20,809 nucleotides of DNA from Catenibacterium mitsuoka_A (GCF_964259225.1 NZ_CAXVKN010000040.1), one strand, 5' to 3'. Counted from the first letter of the stretch, positions 1-8,635 are shown. Numbers and translations are program-made. Notes: generated by a model from the letters alone, not told the origin.

Positions 1-70
1 TGTTTTCAAATAAATCTGACGTGTATCTGTTCAGTTTTCAATGTTCTGTCTGCGCTCCTCACCGGAGTGC
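1..70 (-). other. Probable leader of an rRNA operon that continues off the left edge
   Basis: Read on the minus strand, this stretch follows a good promoter and contains TTGAAAACTGAACA (28-41), with a second TTTGAAAACA at the window edge (1-10). Sequences of the form TTTGAAAACTGAACA are familiar from leaders and 16S-23S spacers of rRNA operons in Bacillota. A short stem (CTCC/GGAG, about 55-68) sits near the predicted transcript start. No rRNA gene is inside the window. That 16S rRNA follows is inference. Confidence 0.5.
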
Positions 71-76
71 TCACTT

Positions 77-105
77 ATACTACCATCATTCATTTCCTTT
101 GTAAA
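77..105 (-). promoter_or_regulatory. Promoter reading left out of the window, rRNA type
   Basis: On the minus strand there is a -35 box TTTACA (100-105), a 17-nt spacer and a -10 box TAGTAT (77-82), preceded by TGG, which gives an extended -10. Upstream of the -35 (about 106-140) the minus strand is almost pure A/T with A- and T-tracts, as in UP elements of strong stable-RNA promoters. It lies beyond the proC terminator, so it serves a separate unit to the left. Confidence 0.6.
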
Positions 106-145
106 GACTTTTTTTGATTTTTATTCATTTTTTGTAAAAAAATGT

Positions 146-185
146 AAAAAACAGCCTATAAACGCTATTTTAGCGCCTATAGGCT
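146..185 (-). terminator. Intrinsic terminator after proC
   Basis: Minus-strand hairpin with 14 paired positions (two G-U): arm 172-185 pairs with 153-166, with a 5-nt loop at 167-171. A run of T follows on the minus strand (146-151). It begins 5 nt after the proC stop codon and closes the dcw-proC operon. Confidence 0.9.
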
Positions 186-190
186 ATGTT

Positions 191-970
191 TTATTTGTTC
201 ATTGATTTTTCAATTGCGTTAATGAATGCACTGCGCATACCTGCATCTTCTAAAGCTTTTACGCCTCTACTAGTAGAACCGCCTGGTGAAGTGACATTAT
301 CCTTTAAGATACCTGGATGAAGATCTGTTTTTAATTGCATCTTTCCTGATCCAAGTACTGTCTGACTTGCAAGCTTATAAGCCATTTTTCTTGGCATGCC
401 CTGCATAACAGCTCCATCAGCTAACGCTTCAATCACCATATAGATATAAGCAGGTGCACACCCTGATAGTGCGCCACCTACACCCATTAAGTGGTTTGGT
501 ACGACTTCTATTTCTCCTACTGATGAGAAAGCATCTTTAATAGTACTAAATTCTTCATCAGTCAAAGAATGAGTCTGTTCTAATAAACACATGCCTTCTC
601 TTACTGCCATTGGAGTATTTGGCATAACTGTTAGATGTCTTGTAGATGCATCTAATAGTGTATTGTATTTATCGAAGTCATAGCCAAGTACAATAGAAAC
701 AACTGCTTTGCCTTTTAAATCTTCTTTGATATCAGCTACTACTGATTCAATCACCTGTGGTTTAACACATAAAAAGACAAAATCGCTTTCCTTTACGACC
801 TCATGTGCATCATTTAGAGCTACAATCCCAAAAGAGCTCATTTTATCTAGTTGAGCTTTATTTAAATCATAAGCACATATTTCTTTACCTGGAATAAATC
901 CAGATTCTACAAAACCTTGCGCAATCGCACTCGCCATATTACCCATGCCTACAAAACCAAATTTATACAT
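191..970 (-). CDS. proC: Pyrroline-5-carboxylate reductase
   Basis: Cytoplasmic enzyme for the last step of proline synthesis, reducing 1-pyrroline-5-carboxylate to proline with NAD(P)H. The 259 residues match the usual family length. A Rossmann nucleotide-binding start, FVGMGNMASA, is at residues 6-15. VMPNTP is at 115-120. The C-terminal dimerisation/active-site region has SGCAPAY (169-175, where most members have SGSGPAY) and VTSPGGST (226-233). The ATG is preceded by AAGGGGG with a 7-nt spacing. It lies 40 bp after ftsZ on the same strand, but an intrinsic terminator fills that gap, so expression probably depends on read-through or a promoter inside ftsZ. Position after ftsZ is unusual: many Bacillota have ylmE/sepF genes here. 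Function is certain by motif. Confidence 0.96.
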   Translation of the reverse strand: MYKFGFVGMGNMASAIAQGFVESGFIPGKEICAYDLNKAQLDKMSSFGIVALNDAHEVVKESDFVFLCVKPQVIESVVADIKEDLKGKAVVSIVLGYDFDKYNTLLDASTRHLTVMPNTPMAVREGMCLLEQTHSLTDEEFSTIKDAFSSVGEIEVVPNHLMGVGGALSGCAPAYIYMVIEALADGAVMQGMPRKMAYKLASQTVLGSGKMQLKTDLHPGILKDNVTSPGGSTSRGVKALEDAGMRSAFINAIEKSMNK

Positions 971-983
971 AAGAATTCCCCCT

Positions 984-1012
984 TGTAAAAAAAGCTAACA
1001 TAATGTTAGCTT
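984..1012 (-). terminator. Terminator or attenuator between ftsZ and proC
   Basis: Minus-strand hairpin AAGCTAACA/TGTTAGCTT (9 bp, 3-nt loop) that starts inside the ftsZ stop codon and is followed by a run of seven T (about 987-993). The proC ribosome binding site begins only a few bases later. This looks like an intrinsic terminator, possibly leaky, that lowers proC expression relative to ftsZ. Confidence 0.75.
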
Positions 1013-2087
1013 AAATTTTTCTATTTCTAATAAAGCCTGGTAATGGATCTTCATCATCATCTTCAACAACTGTAGTTGTCTTATTACCATGTACTGTATA
1101 TGTCTGTTTTGGAGTTACTACAACTTCTTCTTCAGGCTGATCTTCTTCAAAACCAGTCGCAATGATAGTAACGATGATCTGATCATCTAACTGATCATTA
1201 GAAGCTACACCCATGATTGCATTGACATCATTGCCAATTGCTTCAGTAATAGTCGCAAATGCTTCGCTTGCTTCAAATAATGACATGCTTGGTCCACCAG
1301 TAATGTTGACGATTGCATCCTTTGCACCGTTGATAGATACATCTAATAATGGAGATGATACAGCACGTTTTGCAGCTTCCTGTGCTTTATTTTCACCTTC
1401 AGCCATACCAATACCAATAAGTGCATCGCCACGATCCTTCATGACTGAGCTAACATCCGCAAAATCAAGGTTGATCATTGCTGGAATCGCAATTAAATCA
1501 GTAATAGTCTGAACAGACTGACGTAAAATGTTATCTGCTTCTCTGAATGCTTCATTCATTGGACGATTACCAATTACTTCAAGAAGACGATCGTTAGATA
1601 CAACGATAATAGAGTCTACGTTCTTACGTAATTCTTCTAAACCTGCAAAAGCCTGTCTTTTTCTTCTAGGCCCTTCAAATGTGAAAGGAGAAGTGACAAC
1701 ACCTACTGTTAATGCGCCTAAATCTCTTGCAATCTTTGCAACAACTGGCGCACCACCAGTACCAGTTCCACCACCCATTCCGGCAGCAACAAAGACCATA
1801 TTTGCATCAGCTAAAGCTTCTCTAATTTCATTTTCAGATTCCTGAGCTGCTTTACGTCCGATTTCTGGATTTCCTCCAGCACCTAATCCCTGTGTAATAT
1901 CTCTTCCTAAGAAGATCTTGTTCACACCTGTAATACCTTTTAATACCTGTGCATCAGTGTTTGCTACATAGAAATCAACACCTTTGACTCCATCAGTCAC
2001 CATTCTATTAACGGCGTTGTTTCCTCCGCCACCTACACCAATAACTTTTATTTTTGCAACCTTCACAAAATCTAAATTTTCATCCAT
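1011..2087 (-). CDS. ftsZ: Cell division GTPase FtsZ
   Basis: Tubulin homologue that polymerises into the Z-ring at midcell and recruits the divisome. The 358 residues contain the N-terminal GTP-binding loop VGGGGNNAVN (18-27), the tubulin signature GGGTGTGG (105-112) and the T7 catalytic loop NLDFADV (206-212) that completes the GTPase site of the next subunit. A short, acidic linker (about residues 315-345) leads to the C-terminal peptide DPLPGFIRNRKI, the docking site for FtsA and similar partners. It starts 15 nt after the ftsA stop codon, with a GAGGG/AGG-rich ribosome binding site in the gap, and is followed directly by a terminator-like hairpin. Nothing is missing or truncated. Confidence 0.98.
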   Translation of the reverse strand: MDENLDFVKVAKIKVIGVGGGGNNAVNRMVTDGVKGVDFYVANTDAQVLKGITGVNKIFLGRDITQGLGAGGNPEIGRKAAQESENEIREALADANMVFVAAGMGGGTGTGGAPVVAKIARDLGALTVGVVTSPFTFEGPRRKRQAFAGLEELRKNVDSIIVVSNDRLLEVIGNRPMNEAFREADNILRQSVQTITDLIAIPAMINLDFADVSSVMKDRGDALIGIGMAEGENKAQEAAKRAVSSPLLDVSINGAKDAIVNITGGPSMSLFEASEAFATITEAIGNDVNAIMGVASNDQLDDQIIVTIIATGFEEDQPEEEVVVTPKQTYTVHGNKTTTVVEDDDEDPLPGFIRNRKI

Positions 2088-2102
2088 TGTCCTGCCCTCA
2101 CT

Positions 2103-3368
2103 TTAATCATCACTTAATATCGAATCAAAAAACTTTCTAAACTTGCCTTTATGATGAGTTGTTTCAGTCTTAGCCATCGTTAGACCTCTCACCTTTAAAC
2201 TCATCGTGCTTGATAAATCAGGAAGAACAAGTGATACAACATCTTCACCTATCAATTCCTTTCGATCATCTAAGCAATATAACATACCTAAACACGGTAC
2301 CAGAGACATATCTCTTGCACCTACAGTTTCAGGTCGATAACATCTTACAGGTGTACCTAATACATCTGTCGCAATTAAATTGAGGCAAGGTAATTCTCCT
2401 CCACCGCCGACAACAACAGTTTCATAAGTACGTCCATCATTGATAGCATCTAAACAGTGTTTAATTTGTGCCATCATTTCCCACACAGCTGTCTGTAATA
2501 CTTCAGACAAATCCCTCTGTGTATAATTCTTTTCTACTCCATCTACGATAGTAGTATGGATAATATCTTCTTCACCAAGACCATTTTCACATGTGCCGTA
2601 TTTCACTTTATATATTTCGGCCTGTTCCATAGAAATCTGCCATGCATCTGCAATAGCACAAGTTAAGGTATAGCCACCTATTGGTACAGTCTTCAAATAT
2701 TTCAAATAGCCCTCTTCAAAGAAAGAAATAGTTGAATGATCATATCCGATATTGATCATCACTGCACCTTCTTGAAGATATACAGCATCAAACGCTTCTT
2801 TTGCAGAAGCATATGCATCAATCGTAATATCAATAACATCCAATCCTGCTTTTTCTACAGCTGTCAGGTAAGAATACAATACCTTCTTGTTTGTAGTAAT
2901 CACAAGTGCTTCTACCTTTAAAGAGGCAGAACGCATACCAAGAGGCATATGATCCACTTCTTTTGTATCTAAAAGATACTTTACAGGAATAGTAGATACA
3001 ATTTCTTCTTTCTTGCTCTTTTCAAAACGTTGTGCAATCTTCAAAACACGTACAATATCACTGACCTCAATTTTATCCTGAGGTGAATTCACTTTTGTAA
3101 TACCTTTAGTTTGGTATGTTCTTGCATAATTGCTAGGAAGAACAAGTGCAACAGATGTAATTGTTGTATTCAATTCAGCATCTGCTTCCTTAATAATTGA
3201 TCTGATTTCATCAACCAGTACTTCTTCATTTTTGATCAAGCCACCCTCAATGGCATGGCTCGCTAATTTCTTCGTGAAGAGTATATTAATATTAGTGCTC
3301 ATCAACTCTGCGACAAGTAGCTTCAGTGTCGTAGAACCGATGTCTAAAACAGCATATATTCTTTTCAT
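2103..3368 (-). CDS. ftsA: Cell division protein FtsA
   Basis: Actin-fold membrane anchor for FtsZ. The protein has 421 residues when started at the ATG at 3368. An upstream in-frame GTG at 3374 would sit almost on top of the AAGGAG ribosome binding site, whereas the ATG has a spacing of about 7 nt. The N-terminus AVLDIGSTTLKLL carries the first phosphate loop of the ASKHA fold, VGGGGELP (near 326-333) is the adenosine-site loop, and the SHS2 (1C) domain lies between. The C-terminal KFRKFFDSIL is a basic amphipathic helix expected to bind the membrane. It precedes ftsZ by 15 nt. A likely separate promoter lies in the 100-bp gap before it. The sequence is divergent from model FtsA proteins but position and motifs agree. 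Confidence 0.95.
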   Translation of the reverse strand: MKRIYAVLDIGSTTLKLLVAELMSTNINILFTKKLASHAIEGGLIKNEEVLVDEIRSIIKEADAELNTTITSVALVLPSNYARTYQTKGITKVNSPQDKIEVSDIVRVLKIAQRFEKSKKEEIVSTIPVKYLLDTKEVDHMPLGMRSASLKVEALVITTNKKVLYSYLTAVEKAGLDVIDITIDAYASAKEAFDAVYLQEGAVMINIGYDHSTISFFEEGYLKYLKTVPIGGYTLTCAIADAWQISMEQAEIYKVKYGTCENGLGEEDIIHTTIVDGVEKNYTQRDLSEVLQTAVWEMMAQIKHCLDAINDGRTYETVVVGGGGELPCLNLIATDVLGTPVRCYRPETVGARDMSLVPCLGMLYCLDDRKELIGEDVVSLVLPDLSSTMSLKVRGLTMAKTETTHHKGKFRKFFDSILSDD

Positions 3369-3393
3369 AGACACTCTCCTTACATATAATCTT

Positions 3394-3422
3394 ATTTTAT
3401 CATAATTACAAAATAATGAAAA
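3394..3422 (-). promoter_or_regulatory. Candidate internal promoter for ftsA-ftsZ
   Basis: In the roughly 100-bp gap between divIB and ftsA, the minus strand has TTTTCA (3417-3422), a 17-nt spacer, and TAAAAT (3394-3399) preceded by TGA, giving an extended -10. It is placed about 25 nt before the ftsA ribosome binding site. Extra ftsAZ promoters are common in dcw clusters. This is the only sizeable gap inside the operon apart from the one before mraY. Confidence 0.5.
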
Positions 3423-3471
3423 CGATTTATAGACTACTTATCACGAGTTACATATATATGACTCGTAAGGT

Positions 3472-4245
3472 TTACTCGCATTTAGTCATGTATAAATTTC
3501 TTCCCTCAAATGAGAATACACATACATCACTTTTACTTTGCATATAAGCAGAGTAATCAAAACGAGATGGAGACAATGTATCCTTCATACCCTGGATATC
3601 TAAAATCAATTTCTTTCCATCATCAAGTATTAAAGCCACACGATCATCATATCCTTTTGCTGGAGAATAAACGATATCACTTACTGCATTTCTAATCGTA
3701 ACAGGAATACCAACATACTGGCTTGCAAGTTCTTCTACTGCCTTGATATCAGTAAATCCTGAAATCTTAGGAATCTGTTTGAGTCCTGTATAATTCATAC
3801 CTTCAACAACCTGAATAAGTTTACCTTCTTCAGTAACGATATAGGTTTTATTGTCTAGTTCCATATATGCCACCAAAGCTGCTTCTTGAATTTCAATAGA
3901 AACACCACCAAGGATGTTATGAGTAACATAAGCCTTTGTGACAAGACCTGTCTTCTTCAGATTATCTTTAATCGTGTCATTTTTTAACAAGAAATGATAG
4001 GTATGATCTGTAATACCTGATTCTTTTACAACTAAATCTTTTGTAAGCTGTGAATTACCTGTGACCTTTATAGACATAACCTTTGATAATGGGGATATCA
4101 TATATCCTAAAACTATTAAAAGAATAATACCAAGAAGTGTCAAACGACGCTTTCTTAGTTTTCTTCTACGTCTATTTTTCTCAATTAACTCACGTGATGG
4201 GCTGCGATCATATTCATTAAATTGAAAATCGGGCTTCTTATCCAT
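3472..4245 (-). CDS. divIB: Divisome protein DivIB/FtsQ
   Basis: Bitopic division protein that links FtsL and its partners to septal wall synthesis. The 257 residues comprise a basic cytoplasmic tail (RRRRKLRKRR near 25-34), one membrane segment (about 35-52) and an extracellular part starting with a POTRA domain (about 55-125, beginning MSIKVTGNSQLT) followed by the beta domain. The start is taken as ATG 4245, 2 nt after the murB stop codon. The open frame extends to a TTG at 4257, but GGGA is spaced correctly for the ATG. The C-terminus ends soon after the beta domain, without the long tail found in some relatives. Its order between murB and ftsA matches Bacillus. Confidence 0.92.
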   Translation of the reverse strand: MDKKPDFQFNEYDRSPSRELIEKNRRRRKLRKRRLTLLGIILLIVLGYMISPLSKVMSIKVTGNSQLTKDLVVKESGITDHTYHFLLKNDTIKDNLKKTGLVTKAYVTHNILGGVSIEIQEAALVAYMELDNKTYIVTEEGKLIQVVEGMNYTGLKQIPKISGFTDIKAVEELASQYVGIPVTIRNAVSDIVYSPAKGYDDRVALILDDGKKLILDIQGMKDTLSPSRFDYSAYMQSKSDVCVFSFEGRNLYMTKCE

Positions 4246-4247
4246 AT

Positions 4248-5159
4248 TTAATCCCAATTCACTAAAATAACTTCTTTATGAAGCTTGACTCCAAACTTCT
4301 CATAAACAGTCTTTTCTACAAGTCTAATGAGATCAAGTATATCCTTTGCACTTGCATATCCATTGTTTACGATGAAATTTGAATGTTTAGGTGATACCTG
4401 TGCACCACCAATTTCATAACCGCGCAGCCCTGCTTCATCAATATAACGCCAGGCAGGTTTTTCTTCAGGGTTTCTAAAAACACTACCTGCACATGCAAAA
4501 TTCCATGGCTGTGTACTCATACGACGTTCTTTACGCTTATCTAATACCTTACGGATTTCTCCTGGATCTTTAGCTGTCATTTCAAATGTTGCATCAAGAA
4601 TGATCCAGTTTGGATGCTTTTGTAACACTGAATGACGATAAGAGAATTCCATATCTTCTTTACTTAATGTAATGATATTTAAGTCATCATCAAGCACACG
4701 TGCACTTACAAATACATCTGCCATACAATACTTATAGGCACCAGCATTCATATAAATACCACCACCCATATCTCCAGGAATACCACCCATAAATTCAAAT
4801 CCTGATAATCCTGCTTTGGCACTCGAATAAGCTAAGGCAATCATAGAGACACCCGCCTGTGCCACAATAGTGCTACCATTCATCTTCACATCATCAAATG
4901 ATTTCATTGAGATAATGATACCATCATATTCTTTATCACTAAATAGGAGATCACTGCCATTACCGATAACCATGTGCTTAATATCATGATCACGACAATA
5001 ATTTAAAGTCTGAATAAGTGAATCGATATCGTTTGCTTTAACGAATATCTTGGCAGGTCCACCCACTTTATAGGTTGTATGCTTGTACATAGGTTCATTC
5101 TCAATGACTTTGCCTATATTCATAGACACAAAATCGTTATATACCTGCTTCACATCCAT
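4248..5159 (-). CDS. murB: UDP-N-acetylenolpyruvoylglucosamine reductase
   Basis: FAD enzyme that reduces UDP-GlcNAc-enolpyruvate with NADPH to UDP-MurNAc in the cytoplasm. The 303 residues carry the FAD-binding motifs YKVGGPA (30-36) and VIGNGSDLL (64-72), the flavin-contact region GGIPGDMGGGIYMNAGAY (125-142), and YRHS (174-177). The catalytic serine is in AGSVFRNP (Ser226), and a C-terminal LHKEV provides the acidic residue (Glu296). The form is the shorter Gram-positive type. The ATG begins one base after the murG stop codon and its GGAGG ribosome binding site lies inside the last murG codons, so the two are translationally coupled. Confidence 0.97.
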   Translation of the reverse strand: MDVKQVYNDFVSMNIGKVIENEPMYKHTTYKVGGPAKIFVKANDIDSLIQTLNYCRDHDIKHMVIGNGSDLLFSDKEYDGIIISMKSFDDVKMNGSTIVAQAGVSMIALAYSSAKAGLSGFEFMGGIPGDMGGGIYMNAGAYKYCMADVFVSARVLDDDLNIITLSKEDMEFSYRHSVLQKHPNWIILDATFEMTAKDPGEIRKVLDKRKERRMSTQPWNFACAGSVFRNPEEKPAWRYIDEAGLRGYEIGGAQVSPKHSNFIVNNGYASAKDILDLIRLVEKTVYEKFGVKLHKEVILVNWD

Positions 5160-5160
5160 A

Positions 5161-6249
5161 TTAGCGTCCTCCAGTTAATTTTAATATTTCTTTATAAATA
5201 TCCTCACATGCATGAGGCTTACCTAAAGCAAGTGCTTTTTTAGATAATTCTTTACGCATTTCTTCATTGTTCATATATTGATCAACAACTTCTACAAATG
5301 CATCTGCATTTAAATCTTTTTCAAGAATCAAATGAGCAGCCCCTTTGGCTACAAGTTCACGAGCATTGTATTCCTGATGGTTAGCCACTACATAAGGACT
5401 AGGAATAATAATAGAAGCTGTACCTAATGCTGTCATTTCAGCAAGAGTTGTAGCACCTGCACGGCTCACTGCTAAATCGCAGCTATGTAAAACACTAGGC
5501 ATATCATCAATATATGGTAATACATGAATAGAATCACTTAAGTCCTTAAGTTCTTCCTTCATCTTTTCATAATAAGTCTTACCTGTTACATAAAGTACAT
5601 CATAATCCTTATGATCCATCTTATGTAATGCATCCTTCATTACAGCATTGACTGTTGCGGAACCAAGTGATCCCATAACAATCACCATAACTTTTCTATC
5701 AGGTGCAATATTGTAAAGATCATGTACATCTTTGAGTACTCCTTCAGATACAACAGAAGCACGAGGGTTACCTAGTAACTTTGTCTTATCCTGTGGAAAT
5801 GCTTTTAAGGCTTTTTCATAACAGCAAATAATTTCATCTACACGTTTGATTAAGATCTTGTTTGTTAAACCAATGATGGAATTCTGTTCATGGATCATTG
5901 TCTTATAGCCTTTCTGACTTGCTGCTAAGACAATAGATGCACTAGGATAACCACCAAATCCAATAACGATATCTGGATTAAATTCCTTTAAAATCTTCTT
6001 TGAAGACTTTAAAGATTTTAAGAAAATCAAAGCATTTTTAGCTTTCTGTAAAGGATTGCCTACAAGACCTTTTACATGTAAACCACGATATGCCAAACCC
6101 ATCTGAGGTACAATCTGAGATTCTAATCTATCTGTCGTACCTACAAATAAGAATTCAGTATCAGGATCACATTTCTTAATATAATCAACTAAGGCAAGAG
6201 CAGGATAGATATGTCCTCCTGTTCCACCAGCACTTACTATAATTTTCAT
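5161..6249 (-). CDS. murG: MurG, UDP-GlcNAc:lipid I N-acetylglucosaminyltransferase
   Basis: Peripheral membrane GT-B glycosyltransferase that converts lipid I to lipid II on the inner membrane face. The 362 residues start with the glycine-rich loop GGTGGHIYP (8-16), followed by IGFGGYPS (96-103) and HEQNSIIGLTN (120-130). The C-terminal UDP-GlcNAc site has SRAGATTLAEMTALG (262-276) and a conserved NHQEYNA (290-296). The second glycine loop reads MGSLGS (192-197) instead of the common GGSLGA. AGGAG, overlapping the murD stop codon, sits 6-8 nt before the ATG. No ftsW/spoVE gene lies between murD and murG, unlike many relatives. Confidence 0.97.
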   Translation of the reverse strand: MKIIVSAGGTGGHIYPALALVDYIKKCDPDTEFLFVGTTDRLESQIVPQMGLAYRGLHVKGLVGNPLQKAKNALIFLKSLKSSKKILKEFNPDIVIGFGGYPSASIVLAASQKGYKTMIHEQNSIIGLTNKILIKRVDEIICCYEKALKAFPQDKTKLLGNPRASVVSEGVLKDVHDLYNIAPDRKVMVIVMGSLGSATVNAVMKDALHKMDHKDYDVLYVTGKTYYEKMKEELKDLSDSIHVLPYIDDMPSVLHSCDLAVSRAGATTLAEMTALGTASIIIPSPYVVANHQEYNARELVAKGAAHLILEKDLNADAFVEVVDQYMNNEEMRKELSKKALALGKPHACEDIYKEILKLTGGR

Positions 6250-6260
6250 TTAATTCACTC

Positions 6261-7601
6261 CTATAACTTGTTCACGATGTCTTTGAAGACATTTCCTCTT
6301 TCAACATAACTATGAAATTCATCGAATGAACTTGTTGAAGGAGAAAGCAATACAACATCGCCTTCTTCAGCAATCTCTTTTGCTTTTAAAATTGCATCTT
6401 TCATATGATCTACTACGATTGTATGAGGATGTTGCATATCTTTAGAGAAACGTTCTTTTGTTTCACCAAAACAGATGAGTGTCTTAATAAGAGAATTTTG
6501 TTCTCTTACATCTTTTAAATCAAGATTCTTTTCATGACCACCCATTAATAAAATAACAGGTTTTTCAAACGCTTTAATCGCAATCACTGCTGCATCTGTA
6601 TTAGTTCCCTTAGAGTCATTATAATAACGTACGCCATCAAGTTCTCTTACAAACTCAATACGATGTTCTACACCCTTGAATGCAGCTAAAGTATCATGAA
6701 TAGAATCAAGTGAAACACCCACTGCTCTGCACGCTGCAACTGCAACCATCATATTCGCAACATTATGTAAACCTACAATCTTGATTTCATCACGACTAAT
6801 GACCTTCTGACCCTTGTAATAGATTGCATTGTCTTTAAGTTCTACATCTGCCAAGCTTTTAACTGAGAATGTTTCAATGCGTGATGGAACAGGATACTGT
6901 GCTAAATAAGACTGTAAAGTTTCATCATCACTATTATTAATAAATAAATCATTCTCATCCTGATTCATATAAATACGCATCTTAGATGCATAATATTCAT
7001 CTAGAGAATCCATATAATCAAGATGATCCGGTGTTAAGTTTAAAACTGTAGCCACTTCTGGCTTGAATTCTTCAATATCAATAAGCTGGAAGTTAGACAT
7101 TTCTACTACCACATCATGTCCTTCTTCTTCATATAAATGTTCATTTAATACGACTTCACAATAAGGAATACCGTAGTTACCGCAAATATGTGCCTTGCGA
7201 CCTGCAGCCTTTAAGATTTCATAAATCAAAGTCACTGTCGTCGTTTTTCCATTTGTTCCTGTTACCGCAATATAATGCTGCTTTTTAGCCACTTTATAAC
7301 CTAATTCAATTTCTGTATAAACAGGAATACCACGTTCTTTTAAACGTAGGATAAATGGTGCATGATAATTGATTCCTGGATTTTTAACTACAAAGTCAAA
7401 ATCTCTTTCAAATAATTCATCTGGCTGTCCACCACAAACCATTTCAATTCCTTCACTCACATATGTGTCATATTCAGGAATATCTTCTTTTTTCTTTGAT
7501 TCATTGATAGTGATATCAGCATGCATGAACTTTAATAATTCCACTGCTGCCTTACCACTTTTCGCAAGTCCTAATACAAGTACTTTTTTGCCTTTAAACA
7601 T
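6261..7601 (-). CDS. murD: UDP-N-acetylmuramoylalanine-D-glutamate ligase
   Basis: Cytoplasmic ATP-dependent ligase adding D-glutamate to UDP-MurNAc-L-Ala. The 446 residues show three Mur ligase domains: an N-terminal UDP-binding Rossmann part (VLGLAKSGKAA, 9-19), a central ATPase with P-loop VTGTNGKTT (113-121) and NLTPDHLDYM (188-197), the lysine usually carbamylated in the family (SKMRIY, Lys207), and a C-terminal ligand domain with YYNDSKGTN and LSPSTSSFDEF. The ATG is directly adjacent to the mraY stop codon (TAAATG) and the ribosome binding site AGGGGTG lies in the mraY end. No truncation. Confidence 0.97.
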   Translation of the reverse strand: MFKGKKVLVLGLAKSGKAAVELLKFMHADITINESKKKEDIPEYDTYVSEGIEMVCGGQPDELFERDFDFVVKNPGINYHAPFILRLKERGIPVYTEIELGYKVAKKQHYIAVTGTNGKTTTVTLIYEILKAAGRKAHICGNYGIPYCEVVLNEHLYEEEGHDVVVEMSNFQLIDIEEFKPEVATVLNLTPDHLDYMDSLDEYYASKMRIYMNQDENDLFINNSDDETLQSYLAQYPVPSRIETFSVKSLADVELKDNAIYYKGQKVISRDEIKIVGLHNVANMMVAVAACRAVGVSLDSIHDTLAAFKGVEHRIEFVRELDGVRYYNDSKGTNTDAAVIAIKAFEKPVILLMGGHEKNLDLKDVREQNSLIKTLICFGETKERFSKDMQHPHTIVVDHMKDAILKAKEIAEEGDVVLLSPSTSSFDEFHSYVERGNVFKDIVNKL

Positions 7602-8570
7602 TTATAACACCCCTAACAATAATCCAATAATACCTGCAACAAATCCAACTGCCCAGAAAGTAACAACAACTTTATTTTCGCTCCATCCACACATTTCAAA
7701 ATGATGATGAATAGGAGCCATTTTAAATACTCTCTTACCTCTTGTCTTAAATGAAATAACCTGAATACATACAGATAATGTTTCAATTAGAGGTACGATT
7801 CCAATAATCAATACAAGTAGTTCCTGCTTAGTGATAACTGCAAACGCTGCAAGAATACCACCTAATGCAAGAGAACCACAATCACCCATGAAAATCTTAG
7901 CTGGATGTGCATTAAATACTAAGAATCCAGCGAGACCTCCCATAAGTGCAGCGCCAAATATTGCTGCTTCAATATTCTTACTTAAAATTGCAAATGCAAC
8001 AAATGGTGTTAATGCAATAATCATAAGTCCTGTCGCAAGACCATCTAATCCATCTGTTAAATTCACTGCATTAGATTCTGCAGTAAACATGAAATAAACA
8101 AAGACTGGATAGAACCAACTAAGATTAACACTAATATGTGCAATAGGAATAATAATTTCAGTTGAGAAGTTAGGTAAATATGCTTTAGCTAGGAAATAGA
8201 ATGCAATTGCAACAACTGACTGCATTGCATATTTATAACTAGGCTTCAACCCTTTATTACTATGCTGTACAACAATTAAGTAGTCATCAATAAATCCAAT
8301 AAGTCCAAATCCTACTAATGCAAATGTTAATAGATTAACATATGGATTCATAAAGTTCTGATAATGGCAGATATAAGCTGCAATCACAGTAGCTATGATA
8401 AATACGACACCACCCATTGTAGGTGTTCCGCCTTTTTTCTTATGAGAAGCAAGTCCCTCTTCTCTTTCTACCTGTCCAAACTTTAATTTATGTAAGTAAG
8501 GTATAACCTTAGGCATGGCCACTAATACAAGTGCTAATGCCACTATAAAACTGATCATTAATAGAAACAT
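7602..8570 (-). CDS. mraY: Phospho-MurNAc-pentapeptide transferase MraY
   Basis: Integral membrane enzyme that moves phospho-MurNAc-pentapeptide onto undecaprenyl phosphate to make lipid I. The 322 residues are mostly hydrophobic with about ten membrane segments. Active-site motifs are all present: the Asp pair FIDDYL (93-98), NAVNLTDGLDGLATG (167-181), MGDCGSLALG (228-237) and the HHH motif PIHHHFE (286-292). The GTPTMGG (48-54) cytoplasmic loop is also typical. GGGAGG is 8 nt before the ATG. A 65-bp gap separates it from pbpB, unlike the coupled genes around it, and murE, often found here, is absent. Confidence 0.97.
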   Translation of the reverse strand: MFLLMISFIVALALVLVAMPKVIPYLHKLKFGQVEREEGLASHKKKGGTPTMGGVVFIIATVIAAYICHYQNFMNPYVNLLTFALVGFGLIGFIDDYLIVVQHSNKGLKPSYKYAMQSVVAIAFYFLAKAYLPNFSTEIIIPIAHISVNLSWFYPVFVYFMFTAESNAVNLTDGLDGLATGLMIIALTPFVAFAILSKNIEAAIFGAALMGGLAGFLVFNAHPAKIFMGDCGSLALGGILAAFAVITKQELLVLIIGIVPLIETLSVCIQVISFKTRGKRVFKMAPIHHHFEMCGWSENKVVVTFWAVGFVAGIIGLLLGVL

Positions 8571-8600
8571 GAAAATTTCCTCCCTCTATTTTACCCCACA

Positions 8601-8629
8601 AGTGTAGCATAATATGGGTGTAAATACAA
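8601..8629 (-). promoter_or_regulatory. Possible weak promoter before mraY
   Basis: In the 65-bp pbpB-mraY gap the minus strand has TTGTAT (8624-8629), a 17-nt spacer and TACACT (8601-8606) preceded by TGC, giving an extended -10. The match is moderate and the gap is AT-rich, so this is only a candidate for boosting mraY and the downstream genes. Confidence 0.3.
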
Positions 8630-8635
8630 TGTCAC

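Noticed and set aside
1213..1845. Plus-strand open frames opposite ftsZ
   Set aside because: They have no ribosome binding site or family motif and mirror the strongly conserved ftsZ codons. They are shadows of that gene.
3425..3465. ACGAGT/ACTCGT stem after divIB as a terminator
   Set aside because: The minus strand lacks a T-run after the stem, so it is unlikely to terminate transcription.
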